Source of the DNA: Rhizaria sp. SCN 62-66
Taxonomy: Eukaryota > Rhizaria, unplaced
Assembly (NCBI GenBank): GCA_001724265.1
Contig: MEDY01000101.1
Location: forward strand, 1-64,000
Reading direction: 5' to 3'
Length of the DNA: 64,000 bases
How positions within the stretch are numbered: position 1 is the stretch's first letter; the number at the start of each line of letters is the position of its first letter. A model generated the notes under the pieces. That model searched no databases, was not told where the DNA came from, and worked only from the letters and a program-made list of their open reading frames with translations. This document shows, piece after piece, positions 1 to 12,200 of the stretch. The translations under genes were made by a program, and so were the position numbers.

Positions 1-288
1 GATCCAGTGCTCGGGCGCCAGACCCTTGCACAGCTGCGGCTTGTTGTTGTGCTTCAGCTGCATCATCAGGATGCACACCTCGCAGAAGTTCTGCACGCCG
101 CCGCCCGCCGCAGTCACGGAGGTCGACGTCGCGGTCGTGGCCGCGGCGGGAACCTCGGAGAGCTCGGTGGAGAGCTCCGCGAACACGGACTCCTCAGCAG
201 CGAGCGCGGCCTGGGGAGCGACGGCGGTGGACGCGGCGAAGACGGCCGCGATCACGAGCACGAGCAGAGCAACAACGTTGAAACGCAT
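1..288 (-). CDS. Secreted Cys-containing protein, 3' part beyond window
   Basis: Only the first 96 residues are visible; the frame is open to base 1, so the gene continues beyond the left edge. The ATG is at 288-286 on the minus strand. Residues 4-18 form a strongly hydrophobic core after MRFN, a classical signal peptide, with likely cleavage in the Ala-rich stretch around residues 19-31. A Ser/Thr/Ala-rich linker follows, then a CxxC at residues 69-72 and another Cys at 87 (QNFCEVC ... QLCKG). Cysteines starting just after a linker suggest a disulphide-bonded lumenal or extracellular domain. The first CxxC resembles the start of a saposin-like domain, but the third Cys comes too early for the usual spacing, so family membership is open. 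It is transcribed away from the cyclophilin gene. I see the signal peptide; any function is inference. Confidence 0.6.
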   Translation of the reverse strand, partial: MRFNVVALLVLVIAAVFAASTAVAPQAALAAEESVFAELSTELSEVPAAATTATSTSVTAAGGGVQNFCEVCILMMQLKHNNKPQLCKGLAPEHWI

Positions 289-952
289 GATGCCACACAC
301 TAACAAAATAACAATGACGCGATGATGAGATCATATGACGAGGAGAGCGGATAGGAGGAGGACAGAGAAGAGGAAATAAACGGAATGTGACGTGAGCTGG
401 GGATGGAGACAATGGATCGTTCGAGGAAAGGTGTCGTGGGCGTATTTAGAGCAGTAAGCGTATGTTGCAATGCCACATTGAAGCCTTGCAACGTGGATTC
501 ACCGGACAAGCTATTGAATTGCGGAAAAATGGCTCGACAGAGGCTGCAGTGAAGCTCTTGATTGAGAGAAGGGGGCCGTAAAGAGCGAGTTGGAAGCCAA
601 CTCAAGGATGTCCACCAAGGCCTCTACACTCAGCACTAGAATCTGCCGAGTAATGCTCAAACGCACAGCGGAGTTTTGAAGTATGAAAGCGATTCATATT
701 GCGAAGTGACAGTCTCATCGGGTCGTAAATTGACTTCAAAGTTGGAGTTGCCCCCTTGACCATTGGCTGGGACGGTCGCCCTGCCGGTTTTTTCGGTCCG
801 ACGACTCGAACGTCACCTGCAAAGATCAAATTCGGCGAGGATAACACTCGATATGCCTCTTTCATATTATCTAATTGCACTTGGTTAACAAACGTGTACT
901 ATTCTTACTTTCTCTCTTTCTACATTCGTATTGACGATCTATTCCCTCCAGG
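289..952. promoter_or_regulatory. Divergent intergenic region
   Basis: This 664-base spacer lies between the starts of the secreted-protein gene (minus) and the cyclophilin H gene (plus), so it should hold both promoters. Short open frames here (for example 602-880 minus) show no coding character. A pyrimidine-rich stretch at about 898-950 immediately precedes the cyclophilin ATG. I could not identify a TATA box or named element. Confidence 0.4.
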
Positions 953-1974
953 ATGGCGACTGAGCTGAACAAGGTACGGACTTGCTGTGATTACCCAACG
1001 GTTTGATCTTTTGAGCGTTGACTAGGTTAAATAAGCTATGTGTGGAGCTATGGCGTTGTTTAGCACACGATCTATGTGTGTATAAGTATATGATACTGCG
1101 CAGACACCTATAATGTTTAACCAAAAGGCTGCAGCAGGGCTGCTCAACACCCGCATACTCTCCACCACCATCAAAAGACAACGCATATGTGGGTCACGAG
1201 GCGCTATGTGCGCTGTATGTGACATGACAGCGCGCACATGACACGTTCAGGATGTTGCGACAGGTGCATCTTTGTTACAAGCATATTGATGTCTCCAAAC
1301 TATACGCCCTCTATTTCGCCATGACACTACATTCAGCTTAACATCATCACACCCAATGATCATGTCATCTCACCTCTTTGAAATCAACTTTAATGTCTAA
1401 TGTGCGATCACTTCAACAGGACGGCCTGCCGCGCGCGCACGCGAACCAGTCGAACATCGACAACCCGGTGGTGTTTTTTGACATCACGATGGGCGGCACC
1501 GCCTCGGGCCGCGTCGTGTTCGAGCTTTACGCCGACAAGTGCCCGCGCACGGCCGAGAACTTCCGCCAGCTCTGCACAGGCGAGCTGCTCAAGAACGGTA
1601 TCCCAGTCGGGTACAAGAACACGAGCTTCTTCCGCATTATCAAGGGCTTCATGGTGCAGGGCGGCGATGTGGAGAACAACAACGGCACTGGTCGCACCAG
1701 CATCTTCGGCCCCACGTTCCAGGACGAGAACTTCACGCTCAAGCACGCGGCGCCGTTCCTGCTCTCGATGGCCAACTCCGGTCCCGACACCAACGGGTCA
1801 CAGTTCTTCATTACGCTGGACAAGTGTGAGTGGCTCGACAACAAGCACGTCGTCTTCGGCTCCGTCATTGCGGGCCACGAGGTCGTGTCCAAGATGGGCA
1901 ACGTCAACACCAACGCCGCGCAAAACAACAGGCCCACGCTCGCCGTCGTTGTTGCTAACTGCGGTCAGCTCTAA
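953..1974 (+). CDS. PPIH: Peptidyl-prolyl cis-trans isomerase H (spliceosomal cyclophilin)
   Basis: Two exons, 953-973 and 1420-1974, joined in phase 0 across a 446-base intron (GTACGG...CAG), give 191 residues. Exon 1 encodes only MATELNK. The cyclophilin domain covers residues about 22-191. It carries the catalytic Arg79 in the FFRIIKGFMVQGGD motif, Phe84, Met85, Gln87, Gln135, Phe137, Trp145 and His149, so it should be an active prolyl isomerase. The opening NPVVFFD, the GELLKNGIPVGYK segment and the NGTG.TSIFGP region match human PPIH, which binds the U4/U6 snRNP proteins PRPF3 and PRPF4, more closely than cyclophilin A. The His of the usual FHR is Phe here. An ATG inside the intron (1393 region) opens the same frame but yields an unconserved leader, so the spliced start is preferred. 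Human PPIH is 177 residues. Confidence 0.92.
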
Positions 1975-2367
1975 GCTGCGAGTGTGAAGCTTAGCAGTAA
2001 AATATTCCGTCAACGCGAATTTATGTTATCTAGTCAATATGAGCGCACTATCAAGCTGAATAAGGGTAACTTCAGTCGTTGCTGAACTGGGTGGGTTTTC
2101 CATGTTGCCATGCGCTGGTATGTAATTAGTCTTAGTCGTCTTAAATGTTTGTTCTGCATTAATATAGCCAACAAACAAATACAAAGCAATCCATTGTCCT
2201 CAAATGATAATACAAATTTCGACAGAAACGAAAAGAAAGGCTATATAACGCATATGTATTGACCAGAATAAGTTCGCATGAAAGATAATAGTCCCACAAT
2301 CATTAAGCTAACCGATATCATGAACTAAGGTAACGCTTGAGGATATCACAACTCACTGCCTGCTAGC
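1975..2367. other. Convergent AT-rich 3' spacer
   Basis: This spacer lies between the 3' ends of PPIH (plus) and DPH1 (minus). It is clearly more AT-rich than the coding regions and has no open frame of interest. It presumably holds both 3' untranslated regions. I see no canonical AATAAA that I would assign with confidence. Confidence 0.4.
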
Positions 2368-4383
2368 TCACTCAATAGGCTTGCGGTACCCGCCCTGCAG
2401 CGTGGCCGCAGTGATACCGTCGCCGAGCTCAATACCGCGCGCACCCGCGTCAACGGCGGCGTCAACTGCAAGCTCGAACTCGTCCTCGGCCGCCGACGCA
2501 GCCACCGCGGCCGCCGCAGCCGCCGCTGCCTCTTTCTCTTCCTGCTCAGCACTCAGCTCAGCGGTCGCAGTAGAACTGGCAGCAGCGCCAGCGGCCTCGC
2601 TCGCAGCGGCTGCATCGGCGGCGGCCTTGGCGCGGGCGGCGGCGCGCTTGGCTTTGATAAGCGCCATGACGCTCTTGCCGCTTGACTTGCTCACGGTCAC
2701 GCTCGCGGCATCGCCATCGTCGCCGGCGGCAGCGCCAGCGCCAGAGCGGGCGGCGCGGGCGGCGGCGCGCTCCTGTTGGCGCTCGTGATAGTTGCTCCAC
2801 GCGCCGCCGTCGTTCGAGTAGAAGTCCATGGGGTAAACGCCGCCGGGCAGCCAGGGGGCGAGCTCCATGGCGACGTCGAACTCGTACGTCGACAGCAGCG
2901 GCGTCGAGAACGCCGAGCCCCAGTCGATGGACAGGCGCGGGCACGCGATCTGGACCCACGCGTCGGCCTGCGGCAGCGTGGCGAGCTTGCCGGGGAAGAT
3001 CTCGCTCAGCAGCACTGTCACGAAGGGCGTGCCGCGCTCCGTCAGCGTCGCCTCGATGCGCTGGAGCAGCGATGCCGAGCCCTGGCGGCCAAGCGTGCCC
3101 AGCACCACGCCCCAGCGCGTGGCGCGCTGCGCGGTGTCGATGGCGGCGCGGCGCGTGGCGTGCATGGTGGCGGTGTCGTAGCCCTCGGTGGAGAGGATCT
3201 TGGTGTAGGGGTCGTAGCGCAGGTAGCGTGGGATGTGCGGGTTATGGATCATGAGCGATTCCAGGTGGAAGCGCCCGTCCGCGATAAACACGCACACCTC
3301 GGGGGACGCCCACCACGACGGCGTCTTAGAGCTGTCGGCCCCGGTCACGGCAACTGCGGTGGCATTGGCTGCGGCGGAGACTGCGGCGGCCGCGGTGAGA
3401 GCGGCCGGACTGATGTCCATGGCGGTGTTTTCATCGGCATTAGCGCTCTTGCTACCGCAGCATGCAGAGCCCGAGGCAGAGCTCTCGGGGTTGCTAGAAC
3501 TACAGCAGGCGCTGTCATTAGTCTTTTTAGCGCCGCCACAGCAGCCACCAGTGCTCTCAGTCGCAGGCGCGGTCGTGCTCGCGCTTGCACCAGTCTGCGC
3601 GCCGGTCACGGTCACGGTGTCGCTGGAGCCGTAAACGCGCGGCAGGTGCGGCGAGGTGCAGCCCAGAACCTCACCCTGCGACAGCGGGCGCGTCTGTGGG
3701 ATGAGCACGTAAGGGAATGCCTCGGCCAGCGCAGCGCGCGCCGCGTGGAGGGCCGCGGTGAACTGAATAGTGCCAGCAAGCAGCAGCTTGGTGTCAGGCG
3801 CGAGATTGGCGCGCAGACAGGCGAGCAGGTGCGCAATGCTGAAACCGATGTCGACGAAGACGTACAGCGCGTTCATCTCGGAGACATCGACGGGCACGAG
3901 ACACGAGTGGCCGTAGTGGACCATGAAGTCGCAGCCGAGCGCGCGCGCAGTGTAATCATCAATACAGCACGCGCCGTAGGTAACGTCGCCCATAATAACC
4001 GTACGCACGCCGCCAAAGCGCTCGAGGATGTCACTGAGCGTGCATGCGTACATCAGCAGCCCCTCGGGCAACTGGAGCGCAACCTTCTTGGAGCCGCACA
4101 CACGGAGGCGCCACAGAGTCTTGTGGACCTCGAACGAGTAGTTGCTGGGGAGACGCTTGATGGCCTCGTTGAGCGCGGCGTTGTTGAGAATGTCGTCGGG
4201 GATCGACGGTAGAGCGATACGGCGGCGCGCGGCAGCTGCGGCGGCTGCGGACGGCTGCTGCGAAGCCGGGTCGGCCTGCGCGAGCACCACAGGCTCTGAC
4301 GACGACGATGAAGTCACGACAGAGTCGACATCGTCCACGGATGGGGCATGCGCCACCGGGGCAGAAGCTGTGGTGGTGCTCAT
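2368..4383 (-). CDS. DPH1: Diphthamide biosynthesis protein 1 (radical SAM-type 3-amino-3-carboxypropyl transferase subunit)
   Basis: A single exon of 671 residues. DPH1 pairs with DPH2 and uses a [4Fe-4S] cluster to transfer the aminocarboxypropyl group of SAM to a His of elongation factor 2, the first step of diphthamide synthesis. Conserved blocks are IPDDILNNAALNEAIKRLPS (61-80), QLPEGLLM (104-111), GDVTYGACCIDD (132-143), LGCTSPHLP (240-248), FIADGRFHLES (366-376) and ACPRLSIDWG (480-489). The three cluster Cys regions (139/140, 242, 481) are all present. An insertion at about 252-358 is low in complexity and contains three CC pairs. The C-terminal about 130 residues are Ala-rich and unconserved. 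An in-frame ATG lies 39 codons upstream at 4500, but its leader is unlike DPH1; I chose 4383, from which MSTTT begins. Confidence 0.95.
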   Translation of the reverse strand: MSTTTASAPVAHAPSVDDVDSVVTSSSSSEPVVLAQADPASQQPSAAAAAAARRRIALPSIPDDILNNAALNEAIKRLPSNYSFEVHKTLWRLRVCGSKKVALQLPEGLLMYACTLSDILERFGGVRTVIMGDVTYGACCIDDYTARALGCDFMVHYGHSCLVPVDVSEMNALYVFVDIGFSIAHLLACLRANLAPDTKLLLAGTIQFTAALHAARAALAEAFPYVLIPQTRPLSQGEVLGCTSPHLPRVYGSSDTVTVTGAQTGASASTTAPATESTGGCCGGAKKTNDSACCSSSNPESSASGSACCGSKSANADENTAMDISPAALTAAAAVSAAANATAVAVTGADSSKTPSWWASPEVCVFIADGRFHLESLMIHNPHIPRYLRYDPYTKILSTEGYDTATMHATRRAAIDTAQRATRWGVVLGTLGRQGSASLLQRIEATLTERGTPFVTVLLSEIFPGKLATLPQADAWVQIACPRLSIDWGSAFSTPLLSTYEFDVAMELAPWLPGGVYPMDFYSNDGGAWSNYHERQQERAAARAARSGAGAAAGDDGDAASVTVSKSSGKSVMALIKAKRAAARAKAAADAAAASEAAGAAASSTATAELSAEQEEKEAAAAAAAAVAASAAEDEFELAVDAAVDAGARGIELGDGITAATLQGGYRKPIE

Positions 4384-5394
4384 GCTGCCAAAAACCAAAC
4401 ATTGGGGATGCGGGTGTAGGACCGGAGGTGAGCAGCCGGTCAAGCCAGACAGCAGAGTTGGGAGTTTGCGGGTGTGGAGATGAGTACAGTGCGTTCGCAT
4501 GTCCGTAGATAGAGATAATAAAGAGTGTACAAAACGAGTTAAAAGACCGCGTGTAGTGCGCTATGATTATATATTTTTAGAAGCTTGGGAATAGTGTTAT
4601 CACCGGCTTTAGCGTGCTCGACGATGACAGTTGGTGGTCTGGCATAGTTCGCAAAAAAGGGCGAGACATAGGAGCTGGCGATTTCGCCCATGTTTGACTT
4701 CAAAATCTACCTAGGACTGCGTATCGGTGTCGTATACTTGTAAACACTCGTGAATATACGGTTCTTGTTGCACACATGTGTCTGCTTTAATTTTGAACTC
4801 GCGTAAAGTGTGTTGTAGCGCTATGTGATGAGTCCCCAGCGTCCTAGAAGAATCTTCAGGGTTGGACTACTCGCAGAGGGCCCTCCACTGGACAGGGTCG
4901 GTATCTGCATCTGCGCTACCTCGATAGCGGCCGCGATTGAAGTTGGTGACAGTTGTTATCTTAGTTGGTCCGCTTCATGAGTATCCCCCCTACAGCTGCT
5001 TCTTCCATGTCGTGCGCGTCTCGAATCGGGACTCGACCGAGTCGACTTTGCCGCGACGGGCCACACTGACGTCCCTGTCCACCTTCTCATTCGAGCCTAT
5101 CCCCTGCTGTTTCATGATCGTCAATTAAATTTCCCGCGTAATTCAGCGTAAAATGCAGTTTTCTGTATTGTGTGGCGAGTATAATCTTTATTAAAATTGC
5201 GTTTCTATACCGTATTCCTTCTTTTCATGTGGTCCCTAGCCAACTTCCAGTCCAATCCCTGTCACTCATCCATGCGGATGCGTAACTTGCCTTCAACCTC
5301 TCCTCTGTCACAGAATTCATTCTAGGTCTAGATTTTTCTTAGTTTTCCTAGTACAACCCCTCTCTAAGCAACGCTCGCAGTCGAAACCCCGGCG
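4384..5394. promoter_or_regulatory. Divergent intergenic region
   Basis: About 1 kb separates the starts of DPH1 (minus) and the giant 5,720-residue gene (plus) and should contain both promoters and leaders. The part next to the giant gene is pyrimidine-rich. The short frame at 4937-5128 is not supported as a gene. No recognisable element was found. Confidence 0.4.
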
Positions 5395-8300
5395 ATGCAG
5401 CCCCCCTACGGGCTGGGCCTCGGCTCAGCCGCGCCGCCCTCGCTGGCTGCCGAACCGCCGCCTTCACACGCGCCGCCTACCGCACCGCACGCCACGCTCC
5501 GCGGTCCAGCCGTGGGCCCCGTTTTGGCGCCCGCGTCTATGCTACCTGGCGCTTCCTTCCCGCTGCACCAGCACTTCGCGTCCTCGGCCTCGCACTCGGC
5601 ACCGCGCGCGCCGCTCGCCGCGCAGGCCGCCATTCCCGCATCGGTCTTGTGCGCCGCGCCGCTCGCGCGCGCCCCCTCGCACAGCCATCACCATCACCAT
5701 GCGCGGGAACAACACCCGTCAACCGCAACGGCGGCCGGGCTCTCTGGGGGCGACGGTGGCGGCGCCAGCGGCAACGGCGGCGCTGGTGAAGGTCAGTCGC
5801 ATTCGCACTCACAGTCGCAAACGTCACAGCAGACGCCGTGCTCGATCCACGCGCCGGCTCCAACGCCGCCCGCGTTTGACCCCGTGGTGTTTTTCCACCA
5901 CATGACGATGCTGGAGCGCTCGCTGGCCGTGCTGCTGGGCGTCGGCGTGCAGAAGGAGAACCCTGCGATGGCGCTCACGGTGCTCACGCTCATCATCAAG
6001 TCGCTGTCGGCGCCGGAGTTCCGCGCGCTACCCACCGCCGTCTCTGCCACCGAGGCCGACGCCGCCCTTGCACACGCCACGCTCGCTGCGAGCGGCAGCG
6101 GCAACGGCAACGGCAATAGCAATGGACCAATGAACAGTGCCTGTGCTGGCGTGCCGCCGCACTTGATGCCGCAGTGGCCCTCTGGGCCCAGCGCGCTGGC
6201 GACGCTCGCGGCCGCAGGCTCTGGCTCAGTGCCGATGACCGCTGCGTTCGCGACTGTGGCGACCTCGCTGGCCTCGCTGCCGGGCTCCATGGTCGACGCC
6301 GTCTCCGCCGCCGTCTTCGGCCAGAACAACGCAGGTAGCGGCAATGGCGGGCATGGCAGCGCGATGGCGGGGCCCGTGCTGGCGTCTCCCGTGGACTCCA
6401 CCAACGGTTCGGTTGCCAGCCCGCTCCTCGGGGGCTCGGGACCGGACTCGGTCTCTGGCTCCAGCTCTGCCTCTGCCTCTGCGTCTGGCTCTGGCTCTGG
6501 CTCTGGCTCTGGTGCGTGGTTCGGCCCCGCAGCCCAGTCGCCGTCGCATGCGCAGTATCCGTTCCCCACCGACTCGGCGCAGGCCACGCAGCATCAACAG
6601 CATCAACAACAGCTGCAAGGATATGCTGGCGCTGGCGCTGGTGTTTTCCCGACACCTATTTCATCCCCGTCGAGCGTGTTTTCACCGTTCGCCCCTTTGA
6701 CCGCGTCGTCGGCTTCTGTCGCAGCAGCGGGAGCGGGAGCAGCGCTGCCGGCGGCGAGTCCCAGTGGTGCGATCTCGTCTTCCATGTCGCGGTCGTCGAT
6801 GACCTCGCTCTCTGCCTCGCAATCCTCCTCCGGCGGCCCGAGCCCCTTCGCCCCGCTCGCGGTGCCGCCACGGCCCGCCGTACCCGGCGACGTCGTCGCG
6901 TCTCTGCAAGCCGCGTTGTCGGGCCCGCAGCCCGCCTCTGCGGCGCCGCACGCCGCGCTGCCCGGCGCCCCTCGCGGCGCGGCCCGCGTCCTCCGCGCCA
7001 TGTCTGCGCTGGGCTCGGCCCTGTCGGCCCCGCGCGCCGGCGTCCCTAGAGGCACCGGCTTCGCGCCGGGGCCCGGGGACGCGGTCGAGCGCGCATGGCT
7101 GCTCCAGGAGGCGCAGCTGCGGGCCGCGCGCAGGGTGACGCTAGGCACGTGTTCCGAGGCCTTCACGGAGGAGCTGCTACGGGTCATGCGCGCCGCGATC
7201 GGCATCAGCGCCGACAGCGCACTGACGCACGATTGCAGTGGCAGTGCGAGTGCTGTGTGCGGACTGGACTCTGGCGCTGGCGCTGGTCAGACCGACGGTC
7301 AGTCTCAGTCCCAGTGTAGCCCGCTGCCGGTGACTCCGGAGCAGGCCGCGATCCAGGCCGCTACACTGGCGCACTGCAACGCCACGTCGTCGACGCCCAC
7401 GGCGCTCTCGACCCACGTGTTGCCGGCCACACTGCCATTCCGCCTGCTGCTTTGGTGCGCGACCTTCTGGCTGGCCGTGGCCACGCGCCGCGTCTTCCTG
7501 CCCTACCGCGCGCACCTGCACGGCGCCGCAGCCGTCAAGGCCAGCGCGACCGCGGCCAACGGCGTCAGCGCGGGCGCCGGCACGGGCGGGCTTGTCACCA
7601 CGCAGTCGCGCACCGTGATCAATAGTAGCGGGGCGGGGGCCGGCGCGCTCGTCGGCGGGACGCCCCCCGCGGGCACCGCTACGCGCAGCAGCTTCAGCTC
7701 CGTCGCCGGCGCGCTCAGCGGCAGCGGCGCGGGAACCACCGGCGCGGTCGGCACGGGTCAGTCGCTCTCGACGGGCGGTCGGCGCCGGCGCCGCCTGAGC
7801 AACAACAACAACAGCTTCACCGGGGGCGCGGTGGGCGCGGGCATCGGGCTCGACAGCGGCAGCCCGGTCTGGGGCGACGCGACGGACTCGGCCAGCTCCA
7901 GCTCGCAGCCGCACGCCCCCGCCGCCGCCGCTGGCGCGCGGCTGCACGGCGGGCGGCTGGGCCAGTCGCAGCTCAACGGGGCGGGCACGGCGGCGGTCGA
8001 CGACGACTCGGACTCGAGCTCGGACAGCTCCGACTACGACTCGCTGCCCTCGCCGCCCAACGGGCTCGCCGGCCACGGCGGCGGCGGCGACGGGGCGCGG
8101 TTTGCGGACGCGCGCCGTCGCCGCCGGGCGATGCGCGCGCGCGACGCGCAGAACAGCGTGCTGCGCGCGACGCAGTTCCTGGACTCAGTGACCACGCTGC
8201 CGCTGCCGGCCGGCGCGGCGGGCGCCGGTGCGGGCATGGGCTCGGGGTCGCTGCGCAACAGCGCTAACAACAGCAACGGCTCCGGTGGGCTCAGGTTCCG

Positions 8301-9187
8301 TCCCCGCGGCGCCGTGACACCCCCCGGCGCCTCGCACAGCCACCTGATGCCGCCCGCTGTCGGCTCCTCGGTCACCGGCCGCCACGGGCTCTCACAGGCA
8401 CCGGCGCCGGGGCCGCTGCGGGCGGTGCTGGAGCCCATCTCGGTCGCCGACGCCACGCGCGCGCGCAACGCGCTGCAGGCCGCGATGGCCGCTGCGCCCG
8501 CGAGCCGCGTGCCGCAGCGCTTCCTGCAGACGATGTACGCGCTGTCGGACATGGCATCGCTCTTCCCGCCTCAGGCGCACCCCGTCGGCGCTGCCGCTGT
8601 CGCTGCGGCCGCTGCCGCGCTTGACGCGTGTCCCGTCGCGGGCGGCGCGCTCGGCCGCGGCGTCGCGGGCATGGTGCAATTGTTTCCACTGACGGCCGCG
8701 GAGGAGGCGCGCAGAGACTGGTACGTACTGATGTCGCAGCGAAACAGAAATGTGTCATGACATTTGTTTATATACGTTTGCTTTGCTCTAAAATTGTGTT
8801 GACTTGCTAAAATTCTCATCCGCGTCTACATCGTCAAATTCTCATCAAACATATGTTTCCTATCTTTCTTTTTTGCACGACCTCATCCCCAGGCTTACCG
8901 AGCTTGCCGCAGCCGACCCCCACCGCGCCATCACGGCCGCCGCCGCCGCCGCCGCCGCTGCGACGCCCGCGGGCCGGCGTCGCGCCGCGGCCGCGGCCGC
9001 CGCGGAGACTGAGGGGCTGGACCCGGTGACTTTAGCGTCCATGTGGCGCGAGATCCACTACGTGCACGACTGGGCCCAGCCCAACGCGCACCGCGGGCCC
9101 GTCGCCGCAGCGAGTACGAGCAGCGGTGCGCACATGGCCGCGCTGGGCTGCGTCGTCCCACGCCTCCCGCTGGCGCAGCACCCTCAT

Positions 9188-9224
<37 letters not shown>

Positions 9225-12200
9225 GCGGCGGTTATAACGGCTACAATGGCTACAATGCTAACGGTACTGGCTTCAGCGCCAACGGACTCGACTGGACCGC
9301 TGCAGCCACGAACTTTGCGGACCAGCCCAGCGCCAGTGGCGGCGGCGCGTCCTGGCCTTCCCTAGGCTCCGGCAGCTCGAGCCTCAATGGCACCAGTAAC
9401 GCGGCATGCGCTGACTGGGACGCCCTGCGCCCCGCGGCCTCGCCGGTGCCGCTGTGGACGCCCGCGGGCCTGCTGCCCCAGTCCACCGCCGCCGCCGAGT
9501 CCACCGTGTCGGCGGGCTCCGCGGCCGCCGCGGCGGCCGCCGCCGTGGCTGCGTACTGGCGCGGCAAGCACCCGAACGAGGCGGTGGGCGCCACGCTCCT
9601 CATCGCGCCCGGCGCGCACTCGCGGCGCGCCGAGTGGCGCGTGCGCGACGCGCTGTCGCTGCCGGTGCCCGCCGCGGGCTTCGCCGTGCCGCCCGTGGTG
9701 GACCCTGCGGCGTGGGCAGACGCGCCTGGCGGCGGCCGCGGCGTGCCCGGCGTTGGCGTCGACTCGGCGTCCATCGCGCTGCACAACCACGTCGTCGAGC
9801 GCTGCTACGCCGCCGCGGCCAACAGCAGCTATAACGCGACGAATCATCAACAACAGCAGCAACAGCAGCAGCAACAGTGCATGTCGTCGGCGTTGTCGTC
9901 CATCTCGTCCCCGTCGTCGCTGTCTTCGACGTCCGCGGCGCCCGCGCTGGGCTTCACGCCGCGCGTCTTCACCGACGCCGCCGCCTACAGCTCTATTATC
10001 CCCTCGCGCCTCGCGCTCACGCGCTCCTGCTTCTGCCCCTCGTGCGTGTTCCTCGGCCACGCCGTCGTGCCCCGCCTGTCGCTCTACTCCATCTCGCGCT
10101 TCGCGCTCGACGCCGGGCTTTGGCGCACTGCCGTAGAGGCCGCCATCGCGCGCTCAGACAAGCTGCTGCAGTGGTGTTGGACCACGGCGGGGCTCGCGCC
10201 CGCCACGGGTCCCGGCGACTGCGCCGGTGGCAAGGTCCTCTTCACCGCAACCGCGAACGCCAACAAGTCAGCACTCGGACAGTCGCCGCAGCAGCAGCAG
10301 CAGCTGCAGCAGCTGCAGCACGTGCAGATGCAGACGTACATGCAGAGCGCAGCTTTCGCGCAGCCGGCGTACCGGGTCTCCCCGCAGGCGTCTCCGGCCG
10401 CCGCGGCCGCCGTCGCCTCGGCCGTCGCCGCCACCGCGGCCGCCGCCACCGCGCCTCCCTCTGCTTTTGCGGAAGGCCACAGCACGCAGGACCGTCATAC
10501 GCGCGCGCTCGTGCACGCCGTGCTGACGCTGCCCGACGACGCGCTGCCCTCAGTGCGGCTCTCAGCGCCGGGCGCGGACCCCGCCGCCGTGCGCGTGTAC
10601 GCCGCGCGCGCGAAGCTGGTGGGCGCGTCGCTGCTGATGCTCGGCGTCGGCCGCATGGAGGTCCGTAGAGAGCGCTACCGCCGCGACGCCTTCGACGCTG
10701 CCAACGCGGCTGCCGCGGAGGCCGCCGCCTCCGCCGCCGCTGCCGCCGCTGCCGCCGCGGCACAGCGCGGGGGCGCCGCGATGTCGGCCCATGACAACGA
10801 TGATGGCGCCGCGGGGGCCTTAGCGGACTCGGACGCGGCGATCAACGTCGACGACGAGTGCGGCGGCGTGCACAGCGGTGACAACTCGGGACAGCCGTTG
10901 CGCGTGCGGCCACGCGCCGCCGCCGCCGCTGCCTCGAGCAGGGGCCCGCGGCCCAAGGCCAGCCCGCTCTTGGGCAGCGGCCGCACAAGCAGCAACGGCA
11001 GCATCGGCAGCGGCAAGGCCTCAGGCTCGGGCTCGGGCTCGACCCCACGCACCGGCCCCGCGGCCGCCGCCAAGGCCAAGGCCAAGGCGGCAGCCAAGAG
11101 CAAGGAGTCGCTGCGGCACGTGGACACGCAGCCTGGGCTGTTGTCGGTGTGGGCGCGCTCGCTGCGCACCGCGATGGGCTCGCGCGGCGTGCGCCGACTG
11201 CGCGACCTGACGCTGATGCACCGCACCGCGCTCGGCTACCTCTCTATCCTCCGCGCCTCAGGCACGGCGCACGCGCTGGTCGACTCGGCTGACGACGACG
11301 TGGTGCTGCACGCGCTCTCCGTCGCGGCGGCGCGCGCGGCCCCCGCCGGCACAGACTTGCTGCTGGGCTCACTCACCGCGCTACCTCCCTCGCAGTCGTC
11401 GCAGTCTGCCGGTGCGCAGCAGCAGAACAACGGCGCCGCAGCTGCGTTCGCGGCGCGGCTCGCGACGGCGCCGCACGGGCCCATGCCGTACCGCACCGTC
11501 ATCACCGCAGCCGTCACGCCGATGCTCTCAACGTCGTCATCAGCCTCCGCAACAAGCAACAGCAATCAGCACACAGACGCGAGTAGCAATGACGGCAGCA
11601 ACGGCCCGACGATGTCGCCCGTGGCCGCGGCGGCGACGTACACGCTGACGCTGCCGCCTTCGTGTGGGCTGACGGCGGAGGCGATGTCCAGCGCGGTTTG
11701 GGCCGTCGCGTCGGACGGCTCACTGCTGCTCTCGACAAACGCGCTGCCCGACCACCGGCTAACCAACGTGCTCGCTGAGTCCTTCTCCGCCAGCGCCGCG
11801 TCCGCCCACGCCGGCGCCGGCGCGGCGAGTCGCACTCGGCCGCGGTTCCCGATGCTCATCCCGTCGCCGGTGACGCTGCTGCCTGCGCCCGCCATGGCAA
11901 CCTTCCCGCCCACTGTGGCCATGGACAGTGACGACGACTTGGCGGCCATCACCACCGCGGGCGCGACGGGCGCTGTGGCCGGCACCGGGCTGGCGCTGGC
12001 CGTGACGCTCGCGCTCATTTCGCCGCCGCCGCCGCTGCCGGCCACGTGCGCGACGGGCCCCGGCGCCGTGGTGACGCCCACGGCCGTCGCGGCCGCCATC
12101 GCGCGCCACAGCTCGGCCGTGCTCACGGCGCGCCTGGCCGCCGACTGCCTCGTCTCGGGCACACTGCTCAACCTGCCGAGCATCCGGTCGACGTCGGCAT

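Noticed and set aside
602-880. 92-residue minus-strand frame upstream of PPIH
   Set aside because: No homology or splice partners, in a divergent promoter region.
2776-4212. 478-residue plus-strand frame opposite DPH1
   Set aside because: It is the antisense shadow of the clearly homologous DPH1 coding sequence.
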